Source of the DNA: an uncultured Collinsella sp. | GTDB taxonomy: Bacteria; Actinomycetota; Coriobacteriia; Coriobacteriales; Coriobacteriaceae | Direction: 5' to 3' | DNA: 32,663 bases | Assembly (NCBI GenBank): GCA_900549245.1 | Contig: URNQ01000002.1 | Coordinates: 1-32,663, forward strand | Shown: piece by piece, positions 1-8,773 of the stretch | How positions within the stretch are numbered: position 1 is the stretch's first letter | Layout of the letters: every line of letters begins with the position of its first letter | The notes under the pieces: generated by a model | Seen by the model: the letters and a program-made list of their open reading frames with translations, nothing else | Told to the model about the DNA's origin: nothing | The model's database searches: none | Position numbers and translations under genes: made by a program

Positions 1-90
1 GGGGTCGGTCACGCCCGCCATGGGAGCCATAAGGAACGGCTGCTCGGCATAGGCACCCAGCAGCCGCTTGCTGTATTCAGAAAGCGCCAT
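1..90 (-). CDS. dus: tRNA-dihydrouridine synthase, 5' end only
   Basis: The first 30 codons of a gene that runs out of the window. The translation begins MALSEYSKRLLGAY and ends in LMAPMAGVTDP, which is the conserved N-terminal strand of the Dus TIM barrel, where the FMN-binding segment normally reads APMAGVTD. Family members reduce specific uridines in tRNA to dihydrouridine using FMN and NADPH. The ATG lies 4 nt after the lepA stop codon, so the gene is probably translated from the lepA transcript. Too little is present to choose between DusA, DusB and DusC; the DusB-like group is the usual one in Gram-positive bacteria. Confidence 0.8.
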   Translation of the reverse strand, partial: MALSEYSKRLLGAYAEQPFLMAPMAGVTDP

Positions 91-94
91 GGAC

Positions 95-1906
95 CTACTC
101 GTCCACCTTGAGGATCGCCATAAACGCCTCCTGCGGGACCTCGACCGATCCGATGGCCTTCATACGCTTCTTGCCCTCTTTCTGCTTCTCGAGCAGCTTG
201 CGCTTACGCGAGATATCCCCGCCGTAGCACTTAGCAAGAACGTCCTTGCGACGCGCCTTGACGGTGGAACGGGCGATGATCTTGTTGCCGATAGCACCCT
301 GGATGGGCACCTCGAACAGCTGACGCGGGATGATCTCCTTGAGCTTGTCGCACAGGCCACGGGCCAGGCCATATGCCTTGTCCTTATGGACGATAAACGA
401 AAGCGCGTCCACCTCGTCACCCGAAAGCAAAATATCGAGCTTCACGAGCTCGGAGGGACGGTACTCGTTGAACTCGTAGTCGAGCGAGGCATAGCCCTTG
501 GTGCGGCTCTTGAGCTGATCGAAGAAGTCCAAGATGAGCTCGGCGAGCGGCATATCGAAGCGCATCTCGACCGATTTGCTCGTCAGGTGGATCATGTCGG
601 TTGTGACGCCGCGGTGCTCGATGGCGAGCTGCATGACGGCACCCGTGTACTCAGGCGGGCAGATGATCTTTGCCTTGAGGTAGGGTTCCTCGATACGATC
701 GATGCGTGTGGCCTCGGGAAGGTCCTGCGGACTGCGGACATCGATCATTTCGCCGTCGGTCTTGTAGACGTGATAGTCAACCGAGGGACTCGTGGCAATG
801 AGGTCCAGGTTGAACTCGCGCTCCAGGCGTTCCTTGACGACTTCCATGTGCAGCAGGCCCAGGAAGCCCACGCGGAAGCCAAAACCGAGCGCCACCGAAG
901 TCTCGGGCTCCCACACCAACGACGGGTCGTTGACGTGCAGTTTATCGAGCGCGTCACGCAGGTTCTCGTAGTCCTTGTTGTCGATCGGGAACAGGCCCGT
1001 ATAGACCATGGGCTTGGCCTCGCGATAACCGGGAAGCGGCTCGGGGCAGGGGTTCGACGCCCACGTAAGGGTATCGCCCACGCGAACGGCCTCGGGGTCC
1101 TTCAAGCCCGTGACCACATATCCGACCTCGCCGACCGTCAGCGCGTCGACCGGGGTCTCGGCAGGACGCTTGACGCCCACGCCGTCGACCAAAAAGTCGC
1201 CCTTGGCTTGCATCATAAGCAGGGTATCGCCCTTTTTGATGGAACCATCGAAGACGCGCACCGTAGCCACCACACCGCGATACTCGTCAAAGTACGAATC
1301 CAAAATGAGCGCTTTGAGCGGAGCGTTTGCATCGCCCTTAGGCGGCGAAATCAAAAAGACAATGGACTCCAGCAGATCGTGAATGCCCTCGCCGGTCTTG
1401 CCCGAGACGCACACAGCATCATCGGCAGGGATCGCCAGGTCATCCTCGATCTCGGTCTTAACCTCATCGGGATGGGCCGAGGGCAGGTCGATCTTGTTGA
1501 TGGCGGGCACAATGTCCAGATTGGCGTTCATGGCGAGCGTCGCGTTGGAAACGGTCTGCGCCTCGACGCCCTGCGTGGCATCGACGACGAGCACTGCGCC
1601 CTCGCAGGCGGCCAGCGAACGCGAGACCTCGTAGGTAAAGTCCACGTGGCCCGGCGTATCGATCAGGTTGAACTGATACGTCTCACCATCGTCGGCGTCA
1701 TAGGAAACGCGGACGGCATTGGACTTGATCGTAATGCCGCGCTCGCGCTCGATATCCATGGTGTCGAGCAGCTGCGACTCCATGTCGCGTTCGTCGACGG
1801 TATGGGTGAGCTCGAGGATGCGGTCGCTGATCGTGGACTTGCCATGGTCGATATGCGCAACGATCGAGAAGTTGCGGATGTGGGAAATGTCAATTGAAGT
1901 ATTCAT
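95..1906 (-). CDS. lepA: elongation factor 4 (LepA), translation GTPase
   Basis: Ribosome-bound GTPase that can back-translocate or remodel stalled ribosomes. The 603-residue product has the full family length. The G-domain motifs are clear: AHIDHGKST at residues 17-25, the switch I segment with RGITIKS near 56-62, DTPGH at 83-87 and NKID at 137-140. The typical lysine-rich LepA C-terminus ([18 protein letters not shown]) is present. I chose the ATG at 1906 because homologues start just before the [14 protein letters not shown] segment; an upstream in-frame ATG at 1966 would lie inside the rpsT terminator. There is no good Shine-Dalgarno before 1906, and a TAAGAT hexamer ends 7 nt upstream, so translation may be leaderless. 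A dus gene follows after 4 nt. Confidence 0.96.
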   Translation of the reverse strand: MNTSIDISHIRNFSIVAHIDHGKSTISDRILELTHTVDERDMESQLLDTMDIERERGITIKSNAVRVSYDADDGETYQFNLIDTPGHVDFTYEVSRSLAACEGAVLVVDATQGVEAQTVSNATLAMNANLDIVPAINKIDLPSAHPDEVKTEIEDDLAIPADDAVCVSGKTGEGIHDLLESIVFLISPPKGDANAPLKALILDSYFDEYRGVVATVRVFDGSIKKGDTLLMMQAKGDFLVDGVGVKRPAETPVDALTVGEVGYVVTGLKDPEAVRVGDTLTWASNPCPEPLPGYREAKPMVYTGLFPIDNKDYENLRDALDKLHVNDPSLVWEPETSVALGFGFRVGFLGLLHMEVVKERLEREFNLDLIATSPSVDYHVYKTDGEMIDVRSPQDLPEATRIDRIEEPYLKAKIICPPEYTGAVMQLAIEHRGVTTDMIHLTSKSVEMRFDMPLAELILDFFDQLKSRTKGYASLDYEFNEYRPSELVKLDILLSGDEVDALSFIVHKDKAYGLARGLCDKLKEIIPRQLFEVPIQGAIGNKIIARSTVKARRKDVLAKCYGGDISRKRKLLEKQKEGKKRMKAIGSVEVPQEAFMAILKVDE

Positions 1907-1913
1907 GCGGACT

Positions 1914-1919
1914 ATCTTA
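1914..1919 (-). promoter_or_regulatory. candidate lepA -10 box (leaderless transcript)
   Basis: On the minus strand the hexamer TAAGAT ends 7 nt before the lepA ATG, so a start site at the usual distance would fall on or next to the initiation codon. The matching -35 region would overlap the T-tract and 3' arm of the rpsT terminator and is weak. Leaderless mRNAs are common in actinobacteria; the assignment here is inference. Confidence 0.35.
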
Positions 1920-1930
1920 CCCGAGCGGTA

Positions 1931-1967
1931 CAAAAAATGGAGCCTGTTCCATAAAACAGGCTCCATT
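1931..1967 (-). terminator. rpsT intrinsic terminator
   Basis: A perfect 13-bp stem (AATGGAGCCTGTT paired with AACAGGCTCCATT, 6-nt loop) is followed on the minus strand by a run of T residues. It lies 36 nt after the rpsT stop codon and only 25 nt before the lepA start, so it insulates lepA from rpsT. Confidence 0.9.
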
Positions 1968-2002
1968 TATGCGCGTAATCTGTGTGGTGTGAAATTTACA
2001 AC

Positions 2003-2269
2003 TTAGGCGTTGATGCTGTTCACGAGCTTGGCAAGACCGGACTTGCGGTTGGAAGCCTGGTTCTTGTGGATAACATGCTTGGCGGCAGCCATGTCGAGAC
2101 GCTTGGTGACGGTCTTGAGGGCAGCCTGGGCCTTCTCGGCGTCGCCCTCGGCGACGGCGGACTGGACGTGCTTGGTCAGCGTCTTGAGCTCGGACTTGAC
2201 AGCCTTGTTACGCATGCGAGCTGCCTCATTGGTGCGGATACGCTTCTTCTGAGACTTGATGTTTGCCAC
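2003..2269 (-). CDS. rpsT: 30S ribosomal protein S20
   Basis: The product is 88 residues, lysine/arginine rich, and begins (M)[20 protein letters not shown], the standard S20 N-terminus; it binds 16S rRNA early in 30S assembly. The start is a GTG at 2269, preceded by AAAGGAA about 9 nt upstream. A longer reading from 2338 would add 23 residues with no family resemblance and would begin at the predicted transcription start, so I rejected it. The gene is monocistronic: it has an extended -10 promoter, a roughly 70-nt leader with a hairpin and T-run, and a strong terminator. Confidence 0.95.
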   Translation of the reverse strand: MANIKSQKKRIRTNEAARMRNKAVKSELKTLTKHVQSAVAEGDAEKAQAALKTVTKRLDMAAAKHVIHKNQASNRKSGLAKLVNSINA

Positions 2270-2296
2270 TTCTGGAGTTCCTTTCGAGTTCCTTGC

Positions 2297-2334
2297 AAAA
2301 AATGTATGACACCTCTGAGACACGGTGAGGTCAT
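2297..2334 (-). promoter_or_regulatory. rpsT leader hairpin with T-run (possible attenuator)
   Basis: In the leader between promoter and GTG start, ATGACCTC pairs with GAGGTGTCAT (8 bp with a 2-nt bulge), and three bases later comes a run of six T. This has the form of a weak intrinsic terminator placed before the gene. S20 synthesis is feedback-regulated in other bacteria, but whether this hairpin does so here is inference. Confidence 0.4.
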
Positions 2335-2344
2335 GCAAGCGCCT

Positions 2345-2353
2345 ACTATAGCA
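2345..2353 (-). promoter_or_regulatory. rpsT promoter, extended -10
   Basis: TGC-TATAGT on the minus strand, i.e. a TGn extension directly joined to a near-consensus -10 box. The -35 region at 17-18 bp is poor. Predicted start near 2338, giving a leader of about 69 nt. The same nonamer is found before rpmB. Confidence 0.65.
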
Positions 2354-2402
2354 CGCTCCCCCTCAAAGGGATAGAACGAATTTGTCAAATAGGCAGGTAT
2401 CA

Positions 2403-3365
2403 TCACGATTTTCTCAAGATGTTCGTAATCCAGAGCAAAAGCGCCGTCTGAGAATCGGCCGAACCCTTGAGCGCGAGCTCCACATCAACGGCACCCTCGA
2501 GCGCTGCGACGAGCTCGGTCATCGAAAAACGACGCGCCCAGGTAAGGTGATTCTTGACCTGCCAGGACTGGAGCTTGAGCGTTGCGGCCAGCTCGCGACC
2601 CTGCCCACGCGCGTCGAGCGCCTTGGCGACGATAAGCTCGCGAATGCGACCGCACAGCAATGTGTAAGTCCACACGTAGCTCTTGGAGGGCAGGAGCTTA
2701 AAGAGCTCGAGCGAACGCCGCATATCGCGAGCCGAGACGGCGTTGAGGAAGTCCCAGGGTTGGACCTCGGCCGTACGTACAATCCAGCGCTCAACATCGG
2801 CAAGTTCAATCTGGGGCGACTCGACCATCTGGGCAAGCTTAGCCAAGTCGTTATCGAGCATGCGCGTGTTTTCGCCCGAACGCGAGACGAGCTCCTCGGC
2901 GGCCGCCGTCGAAATCGACTTACCGCGCTGCGTCGCCATCTGCTGAACACGGCGAGGCAGTTCCCAGCGCTTGGTACCCGAGCAATCGACGATAGCCTTC
3001 TTGTCGATCTTGGCGATTGCCTTATACAGGCGCGTATTCTTGGCAAGTGAGTCGGCGATGATGAGGCAGACCGTTGTTGAGCTGGGACTCGCCAGATACC
3101 CAACGAGCGGCTCCGAGACCGCCTTGGCGAGCTTTGAGCAGCCATCGAGGATTACCAGACGAAACTCGCTGCCCATCGGAAAGGTATTAAGCGATCCGAT
3201 AATGGACTCGATATCGGGGTCCTTGGTCATGTCTCGCTCGTCGAGGTTGAACTCGACCATACCCGATTTTTCCAGACGCGCTTTCATACGCGAGACGGCG
3301 TGGTCGCGCTTAACTCCGTCGGTACCGACGATCAGATATGCCGGCAGCAAACCGGTTTCGGACAT
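2403..3365 (-). CDS. holA: DNA polymerase III delta subunit
   Basis: Clamp-loader subunit that opens the beta sliding clamp. The 320-residue protein matches the family length and shows the delta-type layout: an N-terminal segment LLPAYLIVGTDGVKRDHAV with a degenerate nucleotide-binding fold, an acidic EFNLDERDM stretch, the central lid region, and the C-terminal helical collar (SWQVKNHLTWARRFSMTELVAAL). The ATG at 3365 is chosen because GGGAGGGGAGC stands 5-8 nt upstream; in-frame starts further up have no such site. The position downstream of comEA-comEC and upstream of rpsT is a common arrangement in Gram-positive genomes, which supports the identification. It probably has its own promoter in the 78-nt gap after comEC. 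Confidence 0.93.
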   Translation of the reverse strand: MSETGLLPAYLIVGTDGVKRDHAVSRMKARLEKSGMVEFNLDERDMTKDPDIESIIGSLNTFPMGSEFRLVILDGCSKLAKAVSEPLVGYLASPSSTTVCLIIADSLAKNTRLYKAIAKIDKKAIVDCSGTKRWELPRRVQQMATQRGKSISTAAAEELVSRSGENTRMLDNDLAKLAQMVESPQIELADVERWIVRTAEVQPWDFLNAVSARDMRRSLELFKLLPSKSYVWTYTLLCGRIRELIVAKALDARGQGRELAATLKLQSWQVKNHLTWARRFSMTELVAALEGAVDVELALKGSADSQTALLLWITNILRKS

Positions 3366-3405
3366 TGCGCTCCCCTCCCGCAGGCCTTCGTATTCGTTCC
3401 GTGCC

Positions 3406-3435
3406 ATTTTAGCCCAGGGGCCCACCACACGCCAA
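3406..3435 (-). promoter_or_regulatory. candidate holA promoter
   Basis: TTGGCG, an 18-bp spacer and TAAAAT on the minus strand, in the gap between the comEC stop and the holA start; predicted start about 34 nt before the holA ATG. Supported only by sequence resemblance to vegetative promoters. Confidence 0.45.
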
Positions 3436-3443
3436 CGACGTCG

Positions 3444-5747
3444 TCACGGTCGCTGGCATCGCATCGCAAAGCCATTCGCAGTCGGTGTGACGGTAATGTC
3501 GCCGTGTTCGATGGTACACGCGAACACACCACCCGCTTCCTTAACGGCATCGATACAGGCATCGGACGGATGGCCGTATCGATTCCCCACACCGGCGCTT
3601 GCGAGGGAAAGCTCGGGCTTCAGGACGTCCAGCAACTCGCCATCGACTGAAACCTTGGAGCCGTGATGCCCAAGTTTAAGGACATCGATATCCCCCACCT
3701 CCTGCACGAATTCCCGTTCTTGGTCGAGCTCGGCATCACCGGTGAGGAGTATGCGCAGGCCCTTGCCTTCCTGAACATAAGAGAGCAGAAGGACAAGCGA
3801 GTCCTCATTTCCCTCGCCATCCACGGACTCGAATGGCCACATCACGCGGGCGCAAAATGAGCCGATGTCGACCGTATCCCCACGGCGCACCTGCCGATAC
3901 TCCACGCCAGGTCGGTTCAATACCTCGGCAGGAGCATCCTCCAGCGCATCCGCGGCCACGGCAATCGTTCCGACCGAAAACTGTTCGAGCACGGCAGGCA
4001 GACCACCCCAGTGGTCCTCATCCCAATGCGTCACAAAGACGGCGTCGATATGGTGCACGTTATTGCGAACCAACGCCGCCACCACGCGCTCGTCGAGTCC
4101 GCAGTCGACAAGTGCAACTGCGCCGCCCTGGCGGATAAGAATCGCATCGGCCTGGCCCACATCGAGCACCGTCACCGAAGGCGGAGCGAATCGATCCCAA
4201 TAGACGTACGGAATCGCAGCCAAGAGCATCAGGCATGCAAGCCCCACCGCCATAGGACGTGCACGGGGACGCGGCCACCAGACCAGCAGAACCGCCAGAA
4301 AACACGGCACTAGGTAAATCCACATGCTATCGGGCGGCACGCTCACGTATGCACCTGGCACGGCGGCAAACAGCTGCTCGAAGAACAGCGCGCAACGGGC
4401 GGCAATCATGGGCACAACGAGCGCCCAAGTCCGCAACGGTCCCACGAGCGAAAAGGGAGCCAGCACGATCGACACAGCGAGCAGTACGCTCACCACCGGA
4501 CCGATGACCGCATTTGCCAACGGAGCAATGAGCGAGAATGTACCGAAGGCAGGAATGGTAATGGGAAGTGTCGCCAGTTGTGAGCACAGCGTGACGGAAA
4601 GCACGCTGGCAACGCCTGATGGCACACCTAGCTCACCCAAAGCGTAGGTCGCATAGGGACAAAAGCACAGAATGGCTAAGACGCTGGCACACGAGAGTTG
4701 AAAGCCCATCTCGAACAGCACCGTCGGCCGCAGTAGCACAAAGATGGACATGGTTACGAAGAGTGCCGATGCGCCGTGCCGACGACGCCCCGCGCCGTTT
4801 ACGACAAGCGTCACGAACACCATGCAGCACGCACGCACGGCCGAGGGAGACGCGCCCGTAAAGGCAGCATAGCCCACAAGCGTTATCGCCAATATCGCCC
4901 GCTGAAGACCACGTGAGCACCGAGTCTTTTGCAATACACCCTCGATTACAAACCCCACGATAGCCAAATGGCTGCCCGAGACGGCGATAAGATGTGCCGT
5001 TCCCGTCACAGAAAACCAGTCGCCCGCCGGCTGGGCGCGCAGCTCGGCCGAACGACCGCAGACGACACCGGCTATGAGCGCACGCGCCGGGTCGGTCGCA
5101 GGCGCGATGGACGCAAGCAGCCCATTTCGCAGCCGAAGCAGCAGCCCCGGAGAACCCTCATCGACCGATAAAATCCGAACGGCTTTAACCTTGCGCACCT
5201 CGCCTCGGAGCACGCGCGATCGTCCATATGCGTCGTTCTCAAAACGCGAAACGCGACCGATAACACGCACGTGCGCCCCGACCTTGAGCTCACGATCACA
5301 CGATAGGCGAACCGTTGCCAAGTTCTTACCGTCCGCGCGTGCCTCGCAGGTATAGGAATACACGTCGTCGTTTATGGATGGGTCACCCTGCACGACAAAC
5401 TCGAGGCTGCTTGCCGTTCGACCATCGAGCGCCTTCGAGGCACTGAGCACATCCACGGCCCACCACGCCGAGACGACCGCTCCCGCCACGAGACCGACGG
5501 AAGCGGCATACAGCCGCCGCTTCCAAGGGGCAAGCCGCGCACAAGATTGAGCCAGCACAACGAATACCGCTGCCGCAAAGGGAATGGCCCATAGCGGCCC
5601 GACCGCCGGCGCCCGCTCCCTCAGCAGCGCATCAGCGGCTATGTTGAGCACCAAGACGCAGCTCATGCACATGCCGGCACACAGGGCCATCGTCCACGGA
5701 ATCAGGGGCCGCGGAGGCATCACGTGCTCGCGCTCGGTCGCACTCAT
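3444..5747 (-). CDS. comEC: ComEC/Rec2 DNA-uptake channel protein
   Basis: Polytopic membrane protein that carries transforming single-stranded DNA across the cytoplasmic membrane. The 767-residue product has two N-terminal membrane segments, an OB-like soluble part (about 95-190), the multi-helix competence domain (about 215-490), and a C-terminal metallo-beta-lactamase-like domain with HWDEDHWGG at about 574-582 and LKLGHHGSK near 691, consistent with a nuclease-like fold. The start is the ATG at 5747, which overlaps the comEA stop as ATGA; this implies translational coupling. An ATG 4 codons further up is inside comEA. The order comEA-comEC-holA is the conserved one; no comEB lies between them. 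Whether this organism is naturally transformable cannot be told from the window. Confidence 0.93.
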   Translation of the reverse strand: MSATEREHVMPPRPLIPWTMALCAGMCMSCVLVLNIAADALLRERAPAVGPLWAIPFAAAVFVVLAQSCARLAPWKRRLYAASVGLVAGAVVSAWWAVDVLSASKALDGRTASSLEFVVQGDPSINDDVYSYTCEARADGKNLATVRLSCDRELKVGAHVRVIGRVSRFENDAYGRSRVLRGEVRKVKAVRILSVDEGSPGLLLRLRNGLLASIAPATDPARALIAGVVCGRSAELRAQPAGDWFSVTGTAHLIAVSGSHLAIVGFVIEGVLQKTRCSRGLQRAILAITLVGYAAFTGASPSAVRACCMVFVTLVVNGAGRRRHGASALFVTMSIFVLLRPTVLFEMGFQLSCASVLAILCFCPYATYALGELGVPSGVASVLSVTLCSQLATLPITIPAFGTFSLIAPLANAVIGPVVSVLLAVSIVLAPFSLVGPLRTWALVVPMIAARCALFFEQLFAAVPGAYVSVPPDSMWIYLVPCFLAVLLVWWPRPRARPMAVGLACLMLLAAIPYVYWDRFAPPSVTVLDVGQADAILIRQGGAVALVDCGLDERVVAALVRNNVHHIDAVFVTHWDEDHWGGLPAVLEQFSVGTIAVAADALEDAPAEVLNRPGVEYRQVRRGDTVDIGSFCARVMWPFESVDGEGNEDSLVLLLSYVQEGKGLRILLTGDAELDQEREFVQEVGDIDVLKLGHHGSKVSVDGELLDVLKPELSLASAGVGNRYGHPSDACIDAVKEAGGVFACTIEHGDITVTPTANGFAMRCQRP

Positions 5748-6457
5748 ACGCAGATGCAATCTTTGATTTTGGCAAGCTTCTTCTCGCCGATTCCCGACAC
5801 ACGCATCAGATCGTCAACCGAGGCGAAAGCACCGTTCTTTGTCCGCTCATCGATAATCGACTGGGCCATGGAGGGGCCGATGCCCGAGAGCGTCTGCAGC
5901 TCTTCTGCGCTTGCCGTATTGATGTTTACTAGACCTGTTGCGCCACTAACGCCCGACGATGCGGAAGCCCCAACATCAACACCGGCTTCCGCAATGGACG
6001 TCTGCTGCTCCCCTACCGTTGGAACGTGAATTTTTTGTCCATCAGTGACCTTGGATGCACGATTAAGCCCCGTAACGTCTGCTTCGGGCGCCAGCCCGCC
6101 GGCGGCATCAATCGCCTGAGCCACCCGCGCCCCGTCTTTGAGGCGATATACACCGGGTGACACCACGGCGCCATCAACATCGACATAGACCTCTGCCGCG
6201 GCAGACGCCTTAGGCGAAGAGCCTTCAGATGTCTTTCCACTCGAAGCATCGCCGGATCCCGGCTCCACTAACGTGCCCGAACCATCAGTGCGCTCAAACG
6301 ACACACCGCCGGCACCGCCGCCAAAGTTCGCCATTGCCAGTCCACTCGCCATCGCAATGACGACCAGTATCGCCATCACCACTGCCTTATGACCGAGCAG
6401 TTTGCCCGCCCAGCGGTCCATCTTTTTGACTCGTTCGTGTTGTTCGCGCTGCGCCAT
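5744..6457 (-). CDS. comEA: ComEA-like DNA receptor, helix-hairpin-helix protein
   Basis: Membrane-anchored DNA-binding protein of the competence machinery. The 237-residue product has a short basic N-terminus, one membrane segment (about 22-42), a low-complexity Gly/Ser/Ala linker, a SLBB domain (VYVDVDGAVVSPGVYRL, about 88-145) and two C-terminal helix-hairpin-helix motifs in the last 60 residues (NINTASAEELQTLSGIG and DDLMRVSGIGEKKL). The ATG at 6457 has GGGAGG 8 nt upstream; a GTG three codons earlier lies too close to that site. The stop overlaps the comEC start by 4 nt. The 214 nt upstream, up to the thiI stop, hold the thiI terminator, and I see no convincing promoter there. Confidence 0.92.
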   Translation of the reverse strand: MAQREQHERVKKMDRWAGKLLGHKAVVMAILVVIAMASGLAMANFGGGAGGVSFERTDGSGTLVEPGSGDASSGKTSEGSSPKASAAAEVYVDVDGAVVSPGVYRLKDGARVAQAIDAAGGLAPEADVTGLNRASKVTDGQKIHVPTVGEQQTSIAEAGVDVGASASSGVSGATGLVNINTASAEELQTLSGIGPSMAQSIIDERTKNGAFASVDDLMRVSGIGEKKLAKIKDCICV

Positions 6458-6627
6458 AGCAAACACCTCCCAACACCATCGTGTCAGGAAACGAACGCCG
6501 CAGCCTCCGCACGCCCACGCCGGTTTTCGCGGTCAAACCAAAAGTTAACCAAAACCTTGCGCAAATGTGCCCGTTTATTCAGGCACACGTCAGCAAATGA
6601 ACACTTAGCCGCAAAATGCCCAGATAG

Positions 6628-6661
6628 CAAAAGACCGACGATGCAGGCGCATCGTCGGTCT
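6628..6661 (-). terminator. thiI operon terminator
   Basis: A perfect 13-bp GC-rich stem (AGACCGACGATGC with GCATCGTCGGTCT, 4-nt loop) followed by TTTT on the minus strand, 10 nt after the thiI stop. It ends the mihF-gmk-rpoZ-thiI transcript and separates it from comEA. Confidence 0.88.
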
Positions 6662-6671
6662 ATGCACAAAT

Positions 6672-7916
6672 TTACTCGTGATCTTGGTAAATCTCACGCG
6701 GAGCAAGCTCAGAATGTTTGCGTTTTAAGGTCTTAGGGGCCTTATACGTGTTGCTCTCGAAGTCGATGTACTCGGTCTGCTTGAGCAGGCGCTCGATCAT
6801 CTCCTCATGATCGAACAACTCCCAGGCCTCATGCACGGCATCGAGTTTAGCGTGCGTCTCGGGACGGCGCGGCATAAACAACGTGCAGCAGTCGGGAGCG
6901 GCCTCAGTCGAGATATCGAACGTACCGATCTCCTCGGCGCGTGCGATGATCTCCTGTTTGTCCGAACCGATGAGAGGACGGAACACGGGAATCTTCACGG
7001 CTTCGTTGACGGCCATGATGTTCTCAAGCGTTTGGGAGGCAACCTGCCCAAGCGATTCGCCCGTAACGATGGCCCTGGCACCCTCGATGTGTGCAATGCG
7101 CTCGGCAACCGAATACATAATGCGGCGATACATGATAACGCGCAGGTTACTGGGACAGGTGACCGAAATCTCACGCTGGCAGTCGCCAAACGGCACCACG
7201 TACAGGCGGCCGATCTGGACACCCGGCTCAAGCGCACGGATGATATCCTGCACCAAATACTCGCTCGTATCGGGCGTCTGCGGACGACCGGAGAAATGCA
7301 CCGGCACGCAGACCGCGCCGCGACGCGCGAGCATCCAAGTCGCCACCGGAGAATCGATACCCGACGACAGCAGCGTCACGACCTTGCCGGCAGAACCCAC
7401 CGGAAGGCCGCCAACGCCGCGCTCGGAGCGCGCATACACGTAGACACTACCCTGAACCACCAGAACGTGCACCATCGCGTCGGGGTCGTGCATCTGGACC
7501 TTTTTATCGGGAAACGCCTCACACAGCACCTCGCCAACCTGTCGATTGATATCGATCGAGGTGAGCTTATAGTCAGTATTGGAGCGCTTGGCGTGCACCT
7601 TAAACGAATCGAAGGAACCAAACTCGCGCAGCGCCTTCACAGCGGCGGCGCAGTACTCCTGCGGGTCGCGGTTGGTGTGATACGCCAAAGACACACGGGC
7701 AACGCCGGGGACGGTGCGGATGACACGCGCCGCCTCGTCGGCCTGATGCTCGTTAAAGGTCACGAGGATATAACCGGAAATTCGAGACACGGCGTTCACG
7801 GAAAAGGCGGCCAAGGCCGCCTTGATGTTATCCATGAGGATATGCTCAAAATGTGCGCGGTTCTTGCCCTTCAGCCCAACCTCGTGATAGTGGACTAGGC
7901 AGACGCGAGCCGCCAT
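6672..7916 (-). CDS. thiI: tRNA 4-thiouridine synthase ThiI (rhodanese-less form)
   Basis: ATP-dependent sulfurtransferase that makes 4-thiouridine at tRNA position 8 and in some organisms also feeds thiamine synthesis. The 414-residue protein has an N-terminal ferredoxin-like part, a THUMP domain (about 60-165) and a PP-loop ATPase domain with SSGIDSPVA at 184-192. A CC pair at 343-344 within PDCCTLFMP is at the conserved cysteine position. The C-terminal rhodanese domain of the E. coli enzyme is missing; this short form occurs in Bacillus-type enzymes that take sulfur directly from a dedicated cysteine desulfurase. The first PP-loop residue is Ser rather than the usual Gly (SSGIDS for SGGIDS). 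The ATG follows the rpoZ stop without a gap (TAAATG), so the two are coupled. No desulfurase gene is visible nearby. Confidence 0.93.
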   Translation of the reverse strand: MAARVCLVHYHEVGLKGKNRAHFEHILMDNIKAALAAFSVNAVSRISGYILVTFNEHQADEAARVIRTVPGVARVSLAYHTNRDPQEYCAAAVKALREFGSFDSFKVHAKRSNTDYKLTSIDINRQVGEVLCEAFPDKKVQMHDPDAMVHVLVVQGSVYVYARSERGVGGLPVGSAGKVVTLLSSGIDSPVATWMLARRGAVCVPVHFSGRPQTPDTSEYLVQDIIRALEPGVQIGRLYVVPFGDCQREISVTCPSNLRVIMYRRIMYSVAERIAHIEGARAIVTGESLGQVASQTLENIMAVNEAVKIPVFRPLIGSDKQEIIARAEEIGTFDISTEAAPDCCTLFMPRRPETHAKLDAVHEAWELFDHEEMIERLLKQTEYIDFESNTYKAPKTLKRKHSELAPREIYQDHE

Positions 7917-8198
7917 TTAGGCTTCAGCAACCTTGTGGCCGAGCGCCTTCTCGTAACGGGCCTCGTCGTAAGAGATGTCGCCGTCGACAATCTCGTCCAT
8001 AGCCATCGAGATGGTATCGGCACCGGAAAGCCCGATGGTGATGTCATCGACATCCTGGACGGCAAGCACGCGGTTGTGCTGGCCACGCAGCATGCTATTG
8101 ATGTCGCAGGCGCGCTTGGAGGCAAGCGAAGCGAGCAGGAAGCGGTTGTGATCGGTCTTCTCCAGAAGATCGTCAATGCAAGGCTTTACAACGGACAC
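7917..8198 (-). CDS. rpoZ: RNA polymerase omega subunit
   Basis: Small accessory subunit that helps fold and latch the beta' subunit. The product has 93 residues. It shows the family's N-terminal signature: a helix LLEKTDHNRFLLASLASKRA followed by the CDINSML segment, equivalent to ARQIN in other omegas. The C-terminus is acidic (DEIVDGDISYDEARYEKAL). It starts 5 nt after the gmk stop and ends directly against the thiI start. The order mihF-gmk-rpoZ is typical of actinobacteria and makes the call secure despite low sequence conservation in the family. Confidence 0.9.
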   Translation of the reverse strand: MSVVKPCIDDLLEKTDHNRFLLASLASKRACDINSMLRGQHNRVLAVQDVDDITIGLSGADTISMAMDEIVDGDISYDEARYEKALGHKVAEA

Positions 8199-8203
8199 GG
8201 ACC

Positions 8204-8773
8204 TCAGATCCTTTCATGCATATCGAGAACGCGAACGAGCTCATCGGTCGCGCGGTCGAGATCGTCATTCACCACGACGTCGTCGTAGCGGTCGGCAAGG
8301 GCAAGCTCATCGGCGGCGTTTGCCATACGCAGCTCAATCGTCTCGGGCGTCTCGGTACCGCGACCGACTAGACGCTCGCGGAGCACCTCAAGCGAAGGCG
8401 GCTTGATAAAGATCAGCACGGCCTCGGGGAAACGCTCCTTCACCTGCAGGGCGCCCTGGACATCGATCTCCAAAATCAGAGACGAGCCCGAGGCGAGCTT
8501 GGATGTGACCTCGCTCACCAACGTGCCGTAGCAGTTACCGTGGACCTCGGCCCACTCAACAAACTCACCGTTTGCCACGCGGCGGTCGAACTCCTCGCGC
8601 GTCAGAAAAAAGTAGTTGACGCCGTCGACCTCACCTTTGCGTGGTGCTCGCGTGGTAGCCGAAACCGTCAGACCCAGGTTCGAGCGGCGCTCGCGCACAC
8701 GAGTGACGAGCGTACCCTTGCCTGCGCCTGACGGTCCAGAAATCACAAAGAGCTTGGAATCCTGAGCGCTCAC
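8204..8773 (-). CDS. gmk: guanylate kinase
   Basis: Converts GMP and ATP to GDP and ADP. The 189-residue protein has the P-loop SGPSGAGKGTLV at about 13-24, the GMP-binding segment VSATTRAPRKGEVDGVNYFFL, and the lid and C-terminal helices of the family. The start is a GTG placed directly after the mihF stop codon (TAAGTG), so initiation is coupled to termination on mihF. In this operon it sits beside rpoZ, an arrangement widely conserved in bacteria. Confidence 0.95.
   Translation of the reverse strand: MSAQDSKLFVISGPSGAGKGTLVTRVRERRSNLGLTVSATTRAPRKGEVDGVNYFFLTREEFDRRVANGEFVEWAEVHGNCYGTLVSEVTSKLASGSSLILEIDVQGALQVKERFPEAVLIFIKPPSLEVLRERLVGRGTETPETIELRMANAADELALADRYDDVVVNDDLDRATDELVRVLDMHERI

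Noticed and set aside
68..1897. 609-codon open frame on the plus strand opposite lepA
   Set aside because: Shadow of lepA caused by GC-rich codon bias; lepA is beyond doubt.
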